Assembly (NCBI GenBank): GCA_043763155.1
Contig: JAYULW010000100.1
Location: 1-23,099, forward strand
DNA: 23,099 bases
Direction of reading: 5' to 3'
Source: JANYBV01 sp043763155
Lineage (GTDB): Bacteria > Pseudomonadota > Alphaproteobacteria > Rickettsiales > SXRF01
Below the pieces are notes generated by a model. The model was not told the origin of the DNA and searched no databases. It saw only the letters and a list, made by a program, of their open reading frames with translations. A program made the position numbers and the translations under genes. Below, piece after piece: positions 7,273 to 15,045 of this stretch. The stretch's first letter is position 1. Every line of letters starts with the position of its first letter.

Positions 7273-7721
7273 TGCAGGCTTTTCTGGGTGGATTTGTTCG
7301 GGTCTTCCGTCTGCACGGAACTGGCCCAGTTTTTCTTTTTCGCGTCGTCGTCAGTCAGGCAAAGATTATTCGCCTTCATCGCTTCCACTAAATGATGCGC
7401 GGTGCGCTCGGCACTGAACTCCGCCTGGTTGCGCGCATTCAGGCGTGTAATATTTTTGCCCACTTCTTCCGCGGCGCTCGACGTGTAAATGGCCGTAGCA
7501 AGCGTTGCCGTTGCCGTCACCAGCATCGAAACCCCGATCCATACCGGCATCACGCCCGCAGCCGTGGTGCAAGCCGCAATAAACGTCGCCCCGCCCAGCG
7601 CAAATAACGGCGCTGTAATCAGCTTGGTCATATTGGCGATACTGTCCAGACGGCTTTTCCAGTTTACCTGTTGTTGCAGGTCGTCGGTCTGAGTGGGCTT
7701 TACAGCAGGTGAACTAGGCAT
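7269..7721 (-). CDS. Two-TM protein of unknown function with W-x3-V-x4-P tail
   Basis: A 150-aa protein; AAGGAT lies 8 nt before ATG 7721. Polar residues 1-33 are followed by two hydrophobic helices (about 34-56 and 59-80), a charged amphipathic helix (about 84-118), an acidic D-D-D-A-K-K linker, and the tail K-N-W-A-S-S-V-Q-T-E-D-P (W132, V136, P141) near the end. This layout is the same as that of the protein at 2156-2662, so the two are probably paralogues or members of one family. It follows the 505-aa protein at 7834-9354 on the same strand, with 112 nt between and its own possible promoter. The stop codon overlaps that of the convergent protease gene. No family is recognised. Confidence 0.68.
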   Translation of the reverse strand: MPSSPAVKPTQTDDLQQQVNWKSRLDSIANMTKLITAPLFALGGATFIAACTTAAGVMPVWIGVSMLVTATATLATAIYTSSAAEEVGKNITRLNARNQAEFSAERTAHHLVEAMKANNLCLTDDDAKKKNWASSVQTEDPNKSTQKSLH

Positions 7722-7752
7722 GCTCGCATCCTTGCGATGACGTTATGTGCCA

Positions 7753-7761
7753 AGTATAGCA
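7753..7761 (-). promoter_or_regulatory. Possible extended -10 promoter for the 7721 gene
   Basis: On the minus strand TGC-TATACT is an extended -10 element (7761-7753). Initiation near 7746 would give a leader of about 25 nt with the AAGGAT ribosome site in it. No convincing -35 hexamer is present, which is compatible with an extended -10 but leaves the call uncertain. Confidence 0.4.
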
Positions 7762-7833
7762 CGCGCAGCAGCAAGCGCTCGTGACATTTATGTGAACACC
7801 CGGCAATTGAAAATAATGATATTTTGCAATCAA

Positions 7834-9354
7834 TTAACTACTGATGGAAAAGCCGTTTTGCACCACAGGAACCTCTGGGGTCACGCGTTTGCGCCAGCTG
7901 ATGTCGTTCCTGAGCATGGCCTTCTTATCGCTTTTCTGTGCCGCTTCCCATGCGTCGCGGCACGCATCGGAGATGCGCCCAACCTTTGCAATTTCATCGG
8001 CGCGAAGGGTCACGCCCGCCGCTTCCGCATCCGCGGGCGTCGTCACATGGCCGGGTTCTTCCAGATTTTTTACCCGTATATAACGCTCAACCATGGCGCC
8101 GTTATAACGCCCCAGTAATTCGCTCACCTGTTCGCGCGTGGGGCATGTTTTGATCGCCGTCTCCCAGCTATTGATCTGGTCCGCGCTGAGGGAAACGCCA
8201 AGCGCAGTCATGCGCCCTCGGTCCGCAGCCTGGTCCAGCGTCAACCCCACTTCGCGGGTGTAGCGTATGTCGGAGAGCAGCGCATGAATGTCCGTTGTTG
8301 CTTCATCAGCTTTGGTAATCAGGTCGCGCGGGCTGAACGCAAGCTGCGTGCGCGTGAAGCCTGCATTGGCCGCAAGCGTGTCCAGCTCCTGCGCTTGCAG
8401 CGGCCTGTGCTCGCCCGCCCATGGCTCCAGCACATCAAGCATGGCGCGCAGTTTCGCGCGTGTGGCGTTCGGCCCTTTGCCCTGTCGCAGCAGGCTCAGC
8501 TGCGAACCAAGAATACGCGGCCTGTTCGTAACCAGGTCCACGCTCGCGCGCTGCAAATCCTGCAAGCTGGCAAAGCCCACAAGCCGCGACAATATATCGT
8601 CGAGCTGCGTGCTGAAGCGCGTCGGGTTGCCCGGCAAAATTTCTTCGCTGATATTTTTCTTTGCCAGCATATCGTTTAGATACGCCGCATCATCGCGTGA
8701 CAGGCCCACTTCACGGTAAAGCGCATCGCGCTGGTCTTTCGACGCACACGCGTTCTTGCCCAGTATATTGGGCAGCATGTCTTTGGTCGGAAACAATTCC
8801 GCATCCGACCCCGCTTGCAGGCGGCGCTGTATATCCACCACCGAATCGCGCTCGCCTTGCGTGCGGAACTCCACCAGCTTGCGTATAATATCCGACCAAT
8901 GCGGCCTGTTGCCCCGGTCAATATGCCGCTTCACGCTGGCCATCACATCAGCATTGAATGCCTGCATGGTTTCCGGCGTAACCTCAATCAGCTCCGCCTT
9001 GGTAAAAAACGCGATGCGCTGGTCGCCCATGGGCATGCCGTTCAGCGGTTGAATACGCTGCGGGTCAAGATTCAGTATGTTGGTCTCGATCACATCCTTG
9101 GCAAACTGGTAGGTCGGCTGCCCCGTGCCGTCGCGCAGGCACTGTATGGCCGCATGCCCGTAAGCACGGCCCGACATGCGGCTGAGCTGGATGGAAAAAT
9201 CCCTCGCGCTCATATTGTCGTTGGCCTTGAGCAGCGCGTCGAACATGGGGGCAAATGTGGGGAAGCGCTGCTGGTCGTTCCAGCACTCCATGACCTTGCC
9301 CACTTCGCTGCGTTTCCGCTCTTCGCTAAAGCCTTGCTTGGGTAACTTGGGCAT
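7834..9354 (-). CDS. Protein of degenerate HTH-like repeat modules, unknown function
   Basis: A 506-aa soluble, helix-rich protein. ATG 9354 has AGGAG only 3 nt upstream, short but usable. Residues 49-90 (S-A-R-D-F-S-I-Q-L-S-R-M-S-G-R ... A-I-Q-C-L-R-D-G-T-G-Q-P) read like a Cro/CI-type helix-turn-helix. A related pattern, Q-L-S-L-L-R-Q-G-K-G-P followed by an A-K-L-R-A helix, recurs at 285-306, and weaker versions are at about 169-198 (I-Q-R-R-L-Q-A-G-S) and 408-442 (V-S-E-L-L-G-R-Y-N-G). The tail has S-W-R-K-R-V-T-P-E-V-P (W487, V491, P496), the spacing also found in two small membrane proteins of this window. It may bind DNA or be a derived structural or effector protein; no known family is recognised. 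Confidence 0.65.
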   Translation of the reverse strand: MPKLPKQGFSEERKRSEVGKVMECWNDQQRFPTFAPMFDALLKANDNMSARDFSIQLSRMSGRAYGHAAIQCLRDGTGQPTYQFAKDVIETNILNLDPQRIQPLNGMPMGDQRIAFFTKAELIEVTPETMQAFNADVMASVKRHIDRGNRPHWSDIIRKLVEFRTQGERDSVVDIQRRLQAGSDAELFPTKDMLPNILGKNACASKDQRDALYREVGLSRDDAAYLNDMLAKKNISEEILPGNPTRFSTQLDDILSRLVGFASLQDLQRASVDLVTNRPRILGSQLSLLRQGKGPNATRAKLRAMLDVLEPWAGEHRPLQAQELDTLAANAGFTRTQLAFSPRDLITKADEATTDIHALLSDIRYTREVGLTLDQAADRGRMTALGVSLSADQINSWETAIKTCPTREQVSELLGRYNGAMVERYIRVKNLEEPGHVTTPADAEAAGVTLRADEIAKVGRISDACRDAWEAAQKSDKKAMLRNDISWRKRVTPEVPVVQNGFSISS

Positions 9355-9360
9355 ACGCTC

Positions 9361-9541
9361 CTAAACCATTGGAAGTTAATAAATATTAACACAAACGAAG
9401 CCAACTAACAACACGCAAAAATACCATAAATAATAATAACTTAAATGGCACAAACCCACCCGGCGCGCTTTTTCAGAAATGGTTTGAAGTCTTCCCAATA
9501 CGGCATAAGCTGCACCTCGCATTTATCACCCTGGAAACCCA
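9361..9541. promoter_or_regulatory. AT-rich divergent intergenic region with GTTAA-N6-TTAAC palindrome
   Basis: The region between the HTH-like gene (minus) and the transketolase gene (plus) is AT-rich up to about 9445. It contains the inverted repeat GTTAA-TAAATA-TTAAC at 9375-9390, 21 bp from the minus-strand start codon, so it could act as an operator for that gene. No strong -35/-10 pair is visible for the transketolase gene. From 9445 to 9541 I see nothing definite. Confidence 0.35.
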
Positions 9542-10330
9542 ATGATCCCTTCCGATACACGCCCCTTCGCCACCGCCATGCGCTTAAGCGCCTTGCGCAT
9601 GGTGCAAGCGGCAGCCGCCTCGCATATCGGCTCCTGCCTCTCCATGGCCGACATCCTTGCCGTGCTTTACGGCACGGTCATGCGCCACAAACCTGAAGAC
9701 CCGAAATGGCAAGGCCGCGACCGCCTGCTCGTAAGCAAAGGCCACGCCGCCGCCATCGTGTATGCTGCCCTCGCCGAACAAAATTATTTCGACAAAGCGC
9801 AGCTTGCAAGCTTTTGCCAGAACGGCTCACCGCTCATGGGCCACCTGAACCATCATGTGCCCGGCATCGAACTTTCCACCGGCTCGCTCGGCCACGCGCT
9901 GCCCGTTGCCTGCGGCATGGCGCTCGCCAATAAACCCAACCGGCATTTTGTTATTCTCTCCGACGGCGAAATGGACGAAGGCTCCAACTGGGAAGCCATG
10001 CTGTTTGCAGGCCATCATAAACTCACCAACCTCACCACCATCGTTGATTACAATAAAATCCAAAGCTATGGCAGCGTGAAAGATGTGCTCGACCTTGAGC
10101 CACTCGCCGATAAATGGCGCAGTTGCCGCTGGCAGGTGCATGAGCTGGACGGCCACGACCACGACGCGCTGAAAGCAGCACTGCTGCAACAGGCAGACGC
10201 TCCCACCGTCATCATCGCCCACACCGTAAAAGGCAAAGGCGTAAGCTTCATGGAAAATAAACTGGAGTGGCATTATAAATCTCCCAGCGCCGAACAACTC
10301 GCCCAGGCCATCAGCGAGCTAAGCGCATGA
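9542..10330 (+). CDS. Transketolase, N-terminal (ThDP-binding) subunit
   Basis: A 262-aa protein equal to the first third of a full transketolase. It shows A-S-H-I-G-S-C-L-S-M-A-D-I-L near the start, G-H-A-A-A-I-V-Y-A-A-L, the G-S-L-G-H-A-L-P-V-A-C-G-M-A segment, and the thiamine diphosphate/metal motif S-D-G-E-M-D-E-G-S-N-W-E-A ending in D-Y-N-K-I-Q-S. The H-I-G-S differs from the commoner H-x-G-G/S-x-x-G form only slightly. It transfers two-carbon units between sugar phosphates together with the next gene. ATG 9542 has a GGA about 8 nt upstream. The stop overlaps the start of the C-terminal subunit (ATGA). Split transketolases often belong to surface-sugar or specialised pathways rather than the central pentose phosphate cycle. 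Confidence 0.87.
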   Translation: MIPSDTRPFATAMRLSALRMVQAAAASHIGSCLSMADILAVLYGTVMRHKPEDPKWQGRDRLLVSKGHAAAIVYAALAEQNYFDKAQLASFCQNGSPLMGHLNHHVPGIELSTGSLGHALPVACGMALANKPNRHFVILSDGEMDEGSNWEAMLFAGHHKLTNLTTIVDYNKIQSYGSVKDVLDLEPLADKWRSCRWQVHELDGHDHDALKAALLQQADAPTVIIAHTVKGKGVSFMENKLEWHYKSPSAEQLAQAISELSA

Positions 10331-11232
10331 GAACAGCCTTCATCCGCACCCTCGAAGAACAGGCAAAGCTCGATAAAAACATCTGGCTGCTCTGCGGCGA
10401 CGTAGGCTATTCCGTGCTGGAAAATTTCGCACGCCAGTTCCCCGAACGTTTTTTAAATGTAGGCGTAGCCGAACAAAACATGATCGGCATCGCCGCAGGC
10501 TTAGCCTTAAGCGGAAAGCGCGTATTCACCTACACCATCGGCAATTTCGCCTTCATGCGCGCCATGGAACAAATCAGGAACGATGTGTGCCTGCATAACC
10601 TGAACGTAACCATCGTCGCCGTTGGCGGCGGCTACGCCTACGGCCCCGCCGGATACACCCATCACGCGCTCGAAGACATCGCCATGATGCGCGCGCTCCC
10701 CAACCTCACCCTGCTCGCCCCCGGCGATCCGGTAGAAACCACCCTCGCAACACAGGCGCTCGCCACCCACAACGGCCCCGCCTACCTGCGGCTGGGCCGC
10801 GGCGGCGAAACCATCGCGCACACCACCCCGCCTGCATTTGCAATCGGCAAAGCCATCCGCATGCAAGAAGGCGCGCTCGCCACCATCATCACCAGCACCG
10901 CAACACTGGGCATCGCCCACGACGCCGCCACGCGCCTCAAAGCACAAGGCATGGACGTAGCCCTCATCAGCATGCCAACCCTCATCCCCTTCGATCACGA
11001 CGCCGTATTGCACGCAGCAAAACACACGCCCCGCATCATCACGGTCGAAGAACACGGCTCAGGCGGCCTTGCCTCCCTTGTATCGGAAACCATCGCCCGC
11101 GCAGGCATCGCAACAAAACTGCGCACTCATTACGCGCATCTGCCACCTTGCGCAAAAGCAGGCGACCAAAAGGAATTGCGCGCGCAAAACGACCTCACCG
11201 CCGACGCCATCATCGCTTCCGTCAAATCCTAG
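10327..11232 (+). CDS. Transketolase, C-terminal (pyrimidine-binding) subunit
   Basis: A 301-aa protein with the transketolase pyrimidine-binding and C-terminal domains. Recognisable parts are C-G-D-V-G-Y-S-V (near 18-25), R-F-L-N-V-G-V-A-E-Q-N-M-I-G-I-A-A-G-L-A, which carries the catalytic glutamate that activates thiamine diphosphate, and G-P-A-G-Y-T-H-H-A-L-E-D-I-A-M-M-R-A-L-P-N. The last 110 residues form the C-terminal domain (V-A-L-I-S-M-P-T-L-I-P, I-I-T-V-E-E-H). Start overlaps the N-subunit stop by 4 nt, implying coupled translation and a stoichiometric complex. The stop shares the CTAG bases with the convergent glycosyltransferase gene. Confidence 0.88.
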   Translation: MRTAFIRTLEEQAKLDKNIWLLCGDVGYSVLENFARQFPERFLNVGVAEQNMIGIAAGLALSGKRVFTYTIGNFAFMRAMEQIRNDVCLHNLNVTIVAVGGGYAYGPAGYTHHALEDIAMMRALPNLTLLAPGDPVETTLATQALATHNGPAYLRLGRGGETIAHTTPPAFAIGKAIRMQEGALATIITSTATLGIAHDAATRLKAQGMDVALISMPTLIPFDHDAVLHAAKHTPRIITVEEHGSGGLASLVSETIARAGIATKLRTHYAHLPPCAKAGDQKELRAQNDLTADAIIASVKS

Positions 11233-13040
11233 TTGGTGAAAATATTCTTGAGCTTGTCTTTGCGCAGGTAAATCAGCGTGCCGTCAATGTTGGCCACCTG
11301 CACATAGCGCTGCTGCAGCAAATCCCCGATTTCCGAAAACCCGCGGTTGGTGGTGCTGTCGAGTTCCCGCCCGATAATATAAAGCGGTTTCTTATCCACC
11401 ACAGTGTTGCGAAGCGTGGCAAAACTGCGGTCAATGATTTTATGCAAACCCCAGTTAGTGGAATGGAACGGGAAAAAGAAAAAGCGCGGATTATGCATCC
11501 CCGTCAGCAAAAACAACATATCGTCTTCGCCGCAAATCACGAGGTCTTCGCCCTCCAGCGGGAACGTGGCCATCACCGCTGCGGTGTGGTACAGCCGGTC
11601 GCCGTAATAAGCGGCGCTCTGCGAATTATCGCCCAGCGCATAAGCGATCAGTTTGGGATACGCTTTTTGCACGGGCGTGAGTGTCTGCTGAATACCCACC
11701 AGCGACACCAGCATGGTAAACCAGCGCAAATCTGCGAGGTTGAAATTGATGGTGTACCCCATGATCAGCGCAAAGAGTGGCAGCACCTGCAGGAAGTAAA
11801 ACAGGAACAATGCCCCGTTATTGCCGCGCCAATACAGCATAAACATCGCATTGATGGCAAGTATCAGCATCGGGTACACCAGCGTGTCGCGGCGCAGGCG
11901 GTGCTGAATCCCCATCATCGCCGCCTTAATCAGGAAGCATGCCGTAAATAGCGCAACCAGCCATTGGCTGGAATTCATCATTTTATTGAAATACAAACGC
12001 AAGAACGTAAATGGCGAATCCATGCGCAGGCCCGTGAGGTAGCCCGCCGAATCCAGCACCGACACAAGGTAATAATGCCCCTCGCCATGCAGCAGGTAAA
12101 TCACATAAAAGAATGCATACCCCGCCGCCGCCACACTCAAATACATGCAGGCGCGCACCAGCACGGGAACCACGTCGTTAGCTAAAATATCAAGCGCCAC
12201 GCGCACCCATTTGCGCTTATGCAAAACCTCCAGCCGCTCCGGCGCGTACAAGCGCGGATACAGCAACACCAGCGCCGGGACCATGCCAAGGAAGTACGGG
12301 CTGATCCAGCTGCAAAACCCAAACAGCCCCAGCACCTGCACATCTTTTTTCCACAATTTCGCCGATGGCATCGGCGGGTTCAGCGCCGTATACACCAGCA
12401 GCGAAAACGGCAACGCCAGCAAATGCTCGATGGTAAAGGACTGCGCCACCTGAAACGTGCAGGCATAGATAAGGAAGAATGCCGCCGACCACCACGCGCA
12501 CACCACCTTCTGCCGGTCGGCCATGCTGCGAAACACCACATACGCCGTAACACCCACATAGAGCGCGGCCATAATGCGAAAGCCCGTAAGCGTGCCGCCC
12601 GAAAGCAGCATCACCAGCCCGAAGAAATACCATTGCAGCGGCGGAGCATTGTCCCAATGCTCAAGAAACGGCAAATGCCCGCGCAGTATTTCGTGCCCCT
12701 GCTGCATAAACATCGCCTCGTCATGAAACGTCATGGCCCCGTCGCGCATATAGCCGTCGGTGGAGGTGAAGAAAAATGGCAGGCGCAGGAAAATGGAAAG
12801 CAGCATCAGCAGCAGGAAAATGCCCGCCCGGCTTTTAGGCAAATGCAAGCGGCGCACCTGCTGCACCAGCACCGGAACCTGCACCTTGCGCCCAAGCGTA
12901 ACCGCAACACCGCGCACAACCGCAACATACCTGCGCACCTGCGCCACGCGCCGCGCCGAGCATACATTCAAGGCCGCCACGCGCACACGCGCAATAGCGC
13001 CAGCAACCGATTGCCGCGTTACGCCGCGAAGGAAACGCAT
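11229..13040 (-). CDS. GT-C family membrane glycosyltransferase (PMT/ArnT-like)
   Basis: A 603-aa polytopic membrane protein with about ten hydrophobic helices and a soluble C-terminal part of about 150 aa. The first periplasmic loop carries F-H-D-E-A-M-F (D107-E108) followed by G-H-L-P-F-L-E-H-W-D-N-A-P-P-L-Q (121-136), the pattern of PMT_2/ArnT-like transferases where the acidic residue is catalytic and the donor is a polyprenyl-phosphate sugar. The acceptor (lipid A, glycan or protein) is not deducible. The N-terminal 70 residues are arginine-rich and hydrophilic, and no Shine-Dalgarno precedes ATG 13040, so the true start may lie further inside. Convergent with the split transketolase, which may supply or remodel a sugar for the same surface structure. 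Confidence 0.75.
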   Translation of the reverse strand: MRFLRGVTRQSVAGAIARVRVAALNVCSARRVAQVRRYVAVVRGVAVTLGRKVQVPVLVQQVRRLHLPKSRAGIFLLLMLLSIFLRLPFFFTSTDGYMRDGAMTFHDEAMFMQQGHEILRGHLPFLEHWDNAPPLQWYFFGLVMLLSGGTLTGFRIMAALYVGVTAYVVFRSMADRQKVVCAWWSAAFFLIYACTFQVAQSFTIEHLLALPFSLLVYTALNPPMPSAKLWKKDVQVLGLFGFCSWISPYFLGMVPALVLLYPRLYAPERLEVLHKRKWVRVALDILANDVVPVLVRACMYLSVAAAGYAFFYVIYLLHGEGHYYLVSVLDSAGYLTGLRMDSPFTFLRLYFNKMMNSSQWLVALFTACFLIKAAMMGIQHRLRRDTLVYPMLILAINAMFMLYWRGNNGALFLFYFLQVLPLFALIMGYTINFNLADLRWFTMLVSLVGIQQTLTPVQKAYPKLIAYALGDNSQSAAYYGDRLYHTAAVMATFPLEGEDLVICGEDDMLFLLTGMHNPRFFFFPFHSTNWGLHKIIDRSFATLRNTVVDKKPLYIIGRELDSTTNRGFSEIGDLLQQRYVQVANIDGTLIYLRKDKLKNIFTN

Positions 13041-13135
13041 AGGGAATAAAGCATAAAAATTTTAGACAACAGTTGCATAGGCATATTCTGTCCTTATATG
13101 TAGGCTATTGCCATAGCTTTGTCCAACCATTGCCG

Positions 13136-13141
13136 TATAAT
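13136..13141 (+). promoter_or_regulatory. -10 element very close to the 13151 start codon
   Basis: A perfect TATAAT ends 9 nt before ATG 13151. Initiation at the usual distance would give a transcript with at most a few leader bases, so this gene may be read as a leaderless mRNA; in agreement there is no Shine-Dalgarno. The -35 region is poor. The surrounding bases (TTGCCGTATAATTCAGC) nearly match those at the lgt promoter. Confidence 0.45.
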
Positions 13142-13150
13142 TCAGCCCCT

Positions 13151-14392
13151 ATGAGTAGTGTCTATGATGTGCTGTATATTCGTCCCCGCATCGAGCGCAG
13201 GCTGAAACCTGCTGCCGAAAAGCTCGCCCGCGCTATCGTTGCCTCCGGTCGCCTGCGCATTGACGCCGACAACGAGTCGAACTTCGCCCGGCTCTTAATC
13301 CCCAACGACCGCATCAACCTCACCTTTACCTTGCGCGAAATGGCAGACGCCAAAGCCACAGCGATCTCGCAAAGCCGCATCATACAGGCGCTGATTTCGC
13401 GCCATGCCCCCGAAGAAGCTGCCAAGCGCGCCGCCACCTACATGGAAAAACTGCGCAACGATTTAAAGAAACGCAGCCCCGTAAACCCCAACACCGAATT
13501 GATGGTGGCCCGCTGCATCGTGCTGTGCAACGCCCAGGCCGCCATCGAGCTGATTCATCTGGAGGGCGCGGAAATTTTTGTCTCCTTTGGCCGCACGGTC
13601 AGCGACGTGCTGGACGTAGCCACATGGCAGGACGTCGGCGAAAATAATGGCCTGCAAGCGTTCGGCCAGGGCCAGAACGCCGTATATGTATCCTGCGGCG
13701 GCCACCCGTTTCTGAGCGATGAAGAACGCAGCTACACCACCGACGGCTTCCCCGCGCTCGCCCGTTTCCTTATCGTGGCAGCACAGGAAACCGGCCACAA
13801 CGCCGACATGATCCGCAACGGAAAAGGCGAATGGAACGGCCGCTACTCCTCAACCGACGGCGGGCGCATTCCCAGCCCCAAAGCAGGCAAAGCCCGCAAG
13901 CGCGATGTGCGCCGCGTGCAGCTGATGCAGAAAAAATGCCGCCAGCAGGGCCTGAACCTGCTCGTCGAATGGGAACGCCACCTCGCCTTTTACCGCCAGA
14001 ACAAATTGCTGAACCTGCGCAGCTCGCTGGCATGGCTCAAAAGCCGCCTTGGCTGGCAAATCTTCAAACTGGCCCTTCGCGCGCGGCGCATGCGCAGGCT
14101 CTGCCACCTGCAACGCAGCCTCTACCCCGCCACGCAACTGCGCCGCTGCCTGCAGGATATGAGCTTTAACCTAAGCCCCGACCATGAAGCCTACCACCGC
14201 TCCGACCCCAACGCCCACGAAGCGATGCTGTGCATGGAAGCTTTCGCCCGTGTGCCGCAGCAATGCGTGAAATGGGGTCCCAGCACCACCTTCTTCTGTA
14301 TGGCGGGCCTGTGGCGGCTTTATTATGGAGAGGCAGTGGCCGGGTGCGTGCGCGCCGTGGCCTTGAAAAGGCAAAAACGGGTCAAAAAATAA
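13151..14392 (+). CDS. Uncharacterised protein with FGQGQNAVYV and QETGH motifs (possibly DUF2748-like)
   Basis: ATG 13151 gives 413 aa; the frame is open further upstream but begins with improbable sequence. The N-terminal 120 residues are helical and charged. A core follows with F-V-S-F-G-R-T-V-S-D-V (143-153), A-F-G-Q-G-Q-N-A-V-Y-V-S-C-G-G-H-P-F (170-187) and A-A-Q-E-T-G-H-N-A-D-M (210-220). The last motif resembles one half of a zinc-protease site (H-E-x-G-H) with Gln replacing the first His. The C-terminal 130 residues are very basic. I have a faint recollection of similar proteins in Rickettsiales (DUF2748), not checkable here. It ends 11 nt from the convergent lipoprotein gene. Confidence 0.6.
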   Translation: MSSVYDVLYIRPRIERRLKPAAEKLARAIVASGRLRIDADNESNFARLLIPNDRINLTFTLREMADAKATAISQSRIIQALISRHAPEEAAKRAATYMEKLRNDLKKRSPVNPNTELMVARCIVLCNAQAAIELIHLEGAEIFVSFGRTVSDVLDVATWQDVGENNGLQAFGQGQNAVYVSCGGHPFLSDEERSYTTDGFPALARFLIVAAQETGHNADMIRNGKGEWNGRYSSTDGGRIPSPKAGKARKRDVRRVQLMQKKCRQQGLNLLVEWERHLAFYRQNKLLNLRSSLAWLKSRLGWQIFKLALRARRMRRLCHLQRSLYPATQLRRCLQDMSFNLSPDHEAYHRSDPNAHEAMLCMEAFARVPQQCVKWGPSTTFFCMAGLWRLYYGEAVAGCVRAVALKRQKRVKK

Positions 14393-14403
14393 ATGAAGTG
14401 TTT

Positions 14404-14754
14404 TTAATGGTTTAGCGCGATTCGCGTGCCGTCTTCCTTGACGATCGCTACCACTTCGGTTTGTGCATGTGCGCCTTTTACGCCCTTCTCCGGCGGTTCT
14501 TCCATGCCCATGAGGGTAATTTTGTCACCCTGCTTAAGGTTGGAAAGCAGCTTTTGTTTGTTTATTTCGTCCACCGACACAAACATTACGTGATTTTCGC
14601 TCTGCATGACCAGGTGCTCTTTACCGATAGATAGCAGGTTGCCGCTGGCTAATTTCTGCGGATGGCCGGCATCCACCGCCTGCTGGCAGGCCACAACGCC
14701 AAGCGCCATGGCGTAAACAAAGCCGAAACGAACAGATAACCAATTGAAACACAT
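14404..14754 (-). CDS. Small predicted lipoprotein
   Basis: The start at 14754 is supported by CGGAG about 9 nt upstream and gives 116 aa. Residues 1-23 form a lipoprotein signal peptide with the lipobox G-V-V-A-C, so the protein should be acylated by Lgt (gene at 17542) after cleavage before the cysteine. The mature 94 residues are hydrophilic and probably beta-rich (N-L-L-S-I-G-K, H-V-M-F-V-S-V-D, G-D-K-I-T-L-M-G-M, T-E-V-V-A-I-V, G-T-R-I-A-L), like a small OB- or barrel-type domain. No family is recognised. It precedes the divergent curlin-like gene but there is nothing to tie it to amyloid assembly. Confidence 0.65.
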   Translation of the reverse strand: MCFNWLSVRFGFVYAMALGVVACQQAVDAGHPQKLASGNLLSIGKEHLVMQSENHVMFVSVDEINKQKLLSNLKQGDKITLMGMEEPPEKGVKGAHAQTEVVAIVKEDGTRIALNH

Positions 14755-15000
14755 CAAACTATCTCCGAAATTGAGCAGAAAAAGCGCGAGGACTGCCCCT
14801 TTTCCAGAATCACCCGCCGCAAAAAACTTTTTGCAGCCGCCTATCGGGTTAGCAAAGAAATTGTAGTGTTGCAATAGGGACTTGGCTTAAAAAATCTTTA
14901 CACCTACTTCAAGGCCCCGAACACTCACCCATGCCGCTGGAAGCCACGATAAATTTTAGTCTGGACAATGCAACTATTCTTTACCTACACGTTACCTCCC

Positions 15001-15016
15001 GTTAAGTTTTTTTAAC
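15001..15016. promoter_or_regulatory. GTTAA-N6-TTAAC palindrome upstream of the curlin-like gene
   Basis: A perfect inverted repeat GTTAA-GTTTTT-TTAAC lies 30 bp before the start codon of the curlin-like gene, in a position to be an operator or to overlap the promoter. The same arrangement is found at 9375-9390 and, with one mismatch, at 5372-5387 (GTTAA-TACAAA-TTAAT). The rest of the 291-bp gap from 14755 to 15045 shows no other gene. Confidence 0.4.
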
Positions 15017-15045
15017 TCCAATATTTAAGCCTAGGTAGGATTGAC

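Noticed and set aside
11148..11951. Plus-strand frame starting inside the transketolase C gene
   Set aside because: It lies opposite the glycosyltransferase and its product is His/Gln/Arg-rich without recognisable features.
12219..13049. Long plus-strand frame opposite the glycosyltransferase
   Set aside because: The product is extremely rich in Arg, His and Gln with no structure, as expected for the complement of a GC-rich membrane-protein gene.
9375..15016. CtrA binding sites
   Set aside because: The TTAA half-sites are 6 bp apart rather than the 7 bp of the known CtrA consensus in each case, so I do not call them CtrA boxes.
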